From Skermanella sp. TT6 (GTDB taxonomy: Bacteria > Pseudomonadota > Alphaproteobacteria > Azospirillales > Azospirillaceae), in NCBI RefSeq assembly GCF_016653635.2, contig NZ_CP067420.1, positions 1,929,501-1,993,500 of the forward strand: DNA of 64,000 nt, written 5' to 3'. The position numbers and the translations under genes were made by a program. Shown piece after piece: positions 63,357 through 64,000 of the stretch; position 1 is the stretch's first letter, and each line of letters starts with the position of its first letter. Below the pieces are notes generated by a model. It was not told where the DNA came from. It searched no databases and saw nothing but the letters and a program-made list of their open reading frames with translations.

Positions 63357-64000
63357 TCAGCCCGCCTTGCTCGTGGGTTGCTGCTGCTGGGCCGGCTCGT
63401 TGGCGAAGCCGTTGTTGAGCGCCCAGATCGCGGCCTGCGTCCGGTTGGTCGCGTTGATCTTGCGCAGCAGGCTCTTCAGGTGGACCTTCACGGTGGCTTC
63501 CGTGATGTTCAGGTGGTTTGCGACCACCTTGTTGCTGTCGCCGTTCAGCAGGCAACGGACGATCTGCACCTCGCGCTGGGACAGGCCCTTGCGGGCGCTC
63601 GGCATGTCCAGGGTGCTGGTGTTGATCCGCCCGCTGATCAGCAGGGCCGCCAGATGGGTCGGGAAAACCTTCTCGCCCATCATGACGAGGCGGAGGGACT
63701 GGATCAGCGCATCGGCCGACAGATCCTTCATCAGGCAGCCGTCGGCACCCGCGGCAAGGGCCGAGATCAGCCGCTGCGGGTCCATGTCGGCGGCCAGCAG
63801 CACGATCCGGCCGTCCGGCAGCAGGTCGCGCAGGGTCCGCAGGGTTTCGGTTTCCGTGTCGCTGTTCCAGGTCATGTCGAGCAGCACGAGCTCGACCCTC
63901 AACCCGCCTTGCACGAGGGAGACGCCCTCGGCGACGTTCTGAGCTTCGCCGGAGATTTCGAACTTCTCCCCGCTCAGAAGGAGCTTCAGGCCTTCGCGGA
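63357..64000 (-). CDS. LuxR/NarL-family response regulator, 5' end outside window
   Basis: The frame is open to the right edge, so the start lies beyond it. An internal GTG at 63914 would remove part of the receiver. Visible receiver: ELVLLDMTW (phospho-Asp region), IVLLAADMDP, ALAAGADGCLMKDLS with the switch Lys. The C-terminal LuxR HTH has GLSQREVQIVRCLLNGDSNK and ITEATVKVHLKSLLRKINAT. A Gln-rich tail (EPAQQQQPTSKAG) ends it. Target genes cannot be read here. Confidence 0.92.
   Translation of the reverse strand, partial: REGLKLLLSGEKFEISGEAQNVAEGVSLVQGGLRVELVLLDMTWNSDTETETLRTLRDLLPDGRIVLLAADMDPQRLISALAAGADGCLMKDLSADALIQSLRLVMMGEKVFPTHLAALLISGRINTSTLDMPSARKGLSQREVQIVRCLLNGDSNKVVANHLNITEATVKVHLKSLLRKINATNRTQAAIWALNNGFANEPAQQQQPTSKAG

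Overview
This is a GC-rich chromosomal or chromid segment from an alphaproteobacterium, most likely a relative of Azospirillum/Skermanella (Rhodospirillales). That placement is inference. It rests on the nif gene order (draTG divergent from nifHDK, then nifENX, and a separate iscA-nifUSV-cysE-nifW-fixABCX block), NifH/NifD sequences of alphaproteobacterial type, and the overall codon style. No tRNA, rRNA or CRISPR array was seen.

Layout. (1) 1-6912, minus strand: a TRAP-transporter/catabolic block (DctM, DctQ, two TakP-like binding proteins, a DHDPS-family aldolase, an iron alcohol dehydrogenase, a cupin). (2) 7097-9265: a DMT exporter and a glycerol-dehydrogenase-like enzyme, followed by a nested inverted-repeat element. 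(3) 9460-19815: an accessory stretch. Its core is a minus-strand set of five genes: a hemopexin-repeat protein fused to a metallopeptidase-like domain, two large mutually related proteins of unknown family, a peptidoglycan-binding M15-like peptidase and a small secreted protein. Two transglutaminase-like proteins and several small ORFs follow.

(4) 20141-53895: a nitrogen-fixation island. Unit A is nifB-fdxN-TPR-LRV-nifZ-nifZ2-nifS2-nifT-small ORF-DegT-like-SIR2-like. A minus-strand group lies between (hybrid kinase, YafJ-type amidotransferase, NifO/ArsC-like protein, draG, draT). Unit B is nifH-nifD-nifK-nifE-nifN-nifX-DUF269-DUF683-fdxB-nifQ. Unit C is iscA-nifU-nifS-nifV-cysE-nifW, and unit D is fixABCX. 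NifA-type TGT-N10-ACA sites and sigma-54 GG-N10-GC promoters precede nifB, nifH, iscA and fixA, so one NifA/RpoN regulon probably drives all four units. DraT/DraG would switch NifH off and on by ADP-ribosylation; the target arginine is present.

The most striking feature is a 1324-bp IS3-family element inserted antisense into nifK (37249-38572). It has imperfect 27-bp terminal repeats and a 3-bp CTT target duplication. Removing the element and one repeat copy restores an open nifK of about 515 codons, so the insertion looks very recent. As written, this sequence should not make functional MoFe protein.

(5) 53921-64000: pal, a GH17-GT2 beta-glucan synthase fusion, a MocR regulator, a DUF983 protein, a LOV blue-light histidine kinase with a partner receiver, a candidate small RNA, a CurA-like reductase, and a truncated LuxR-type response regulator at the right edge.
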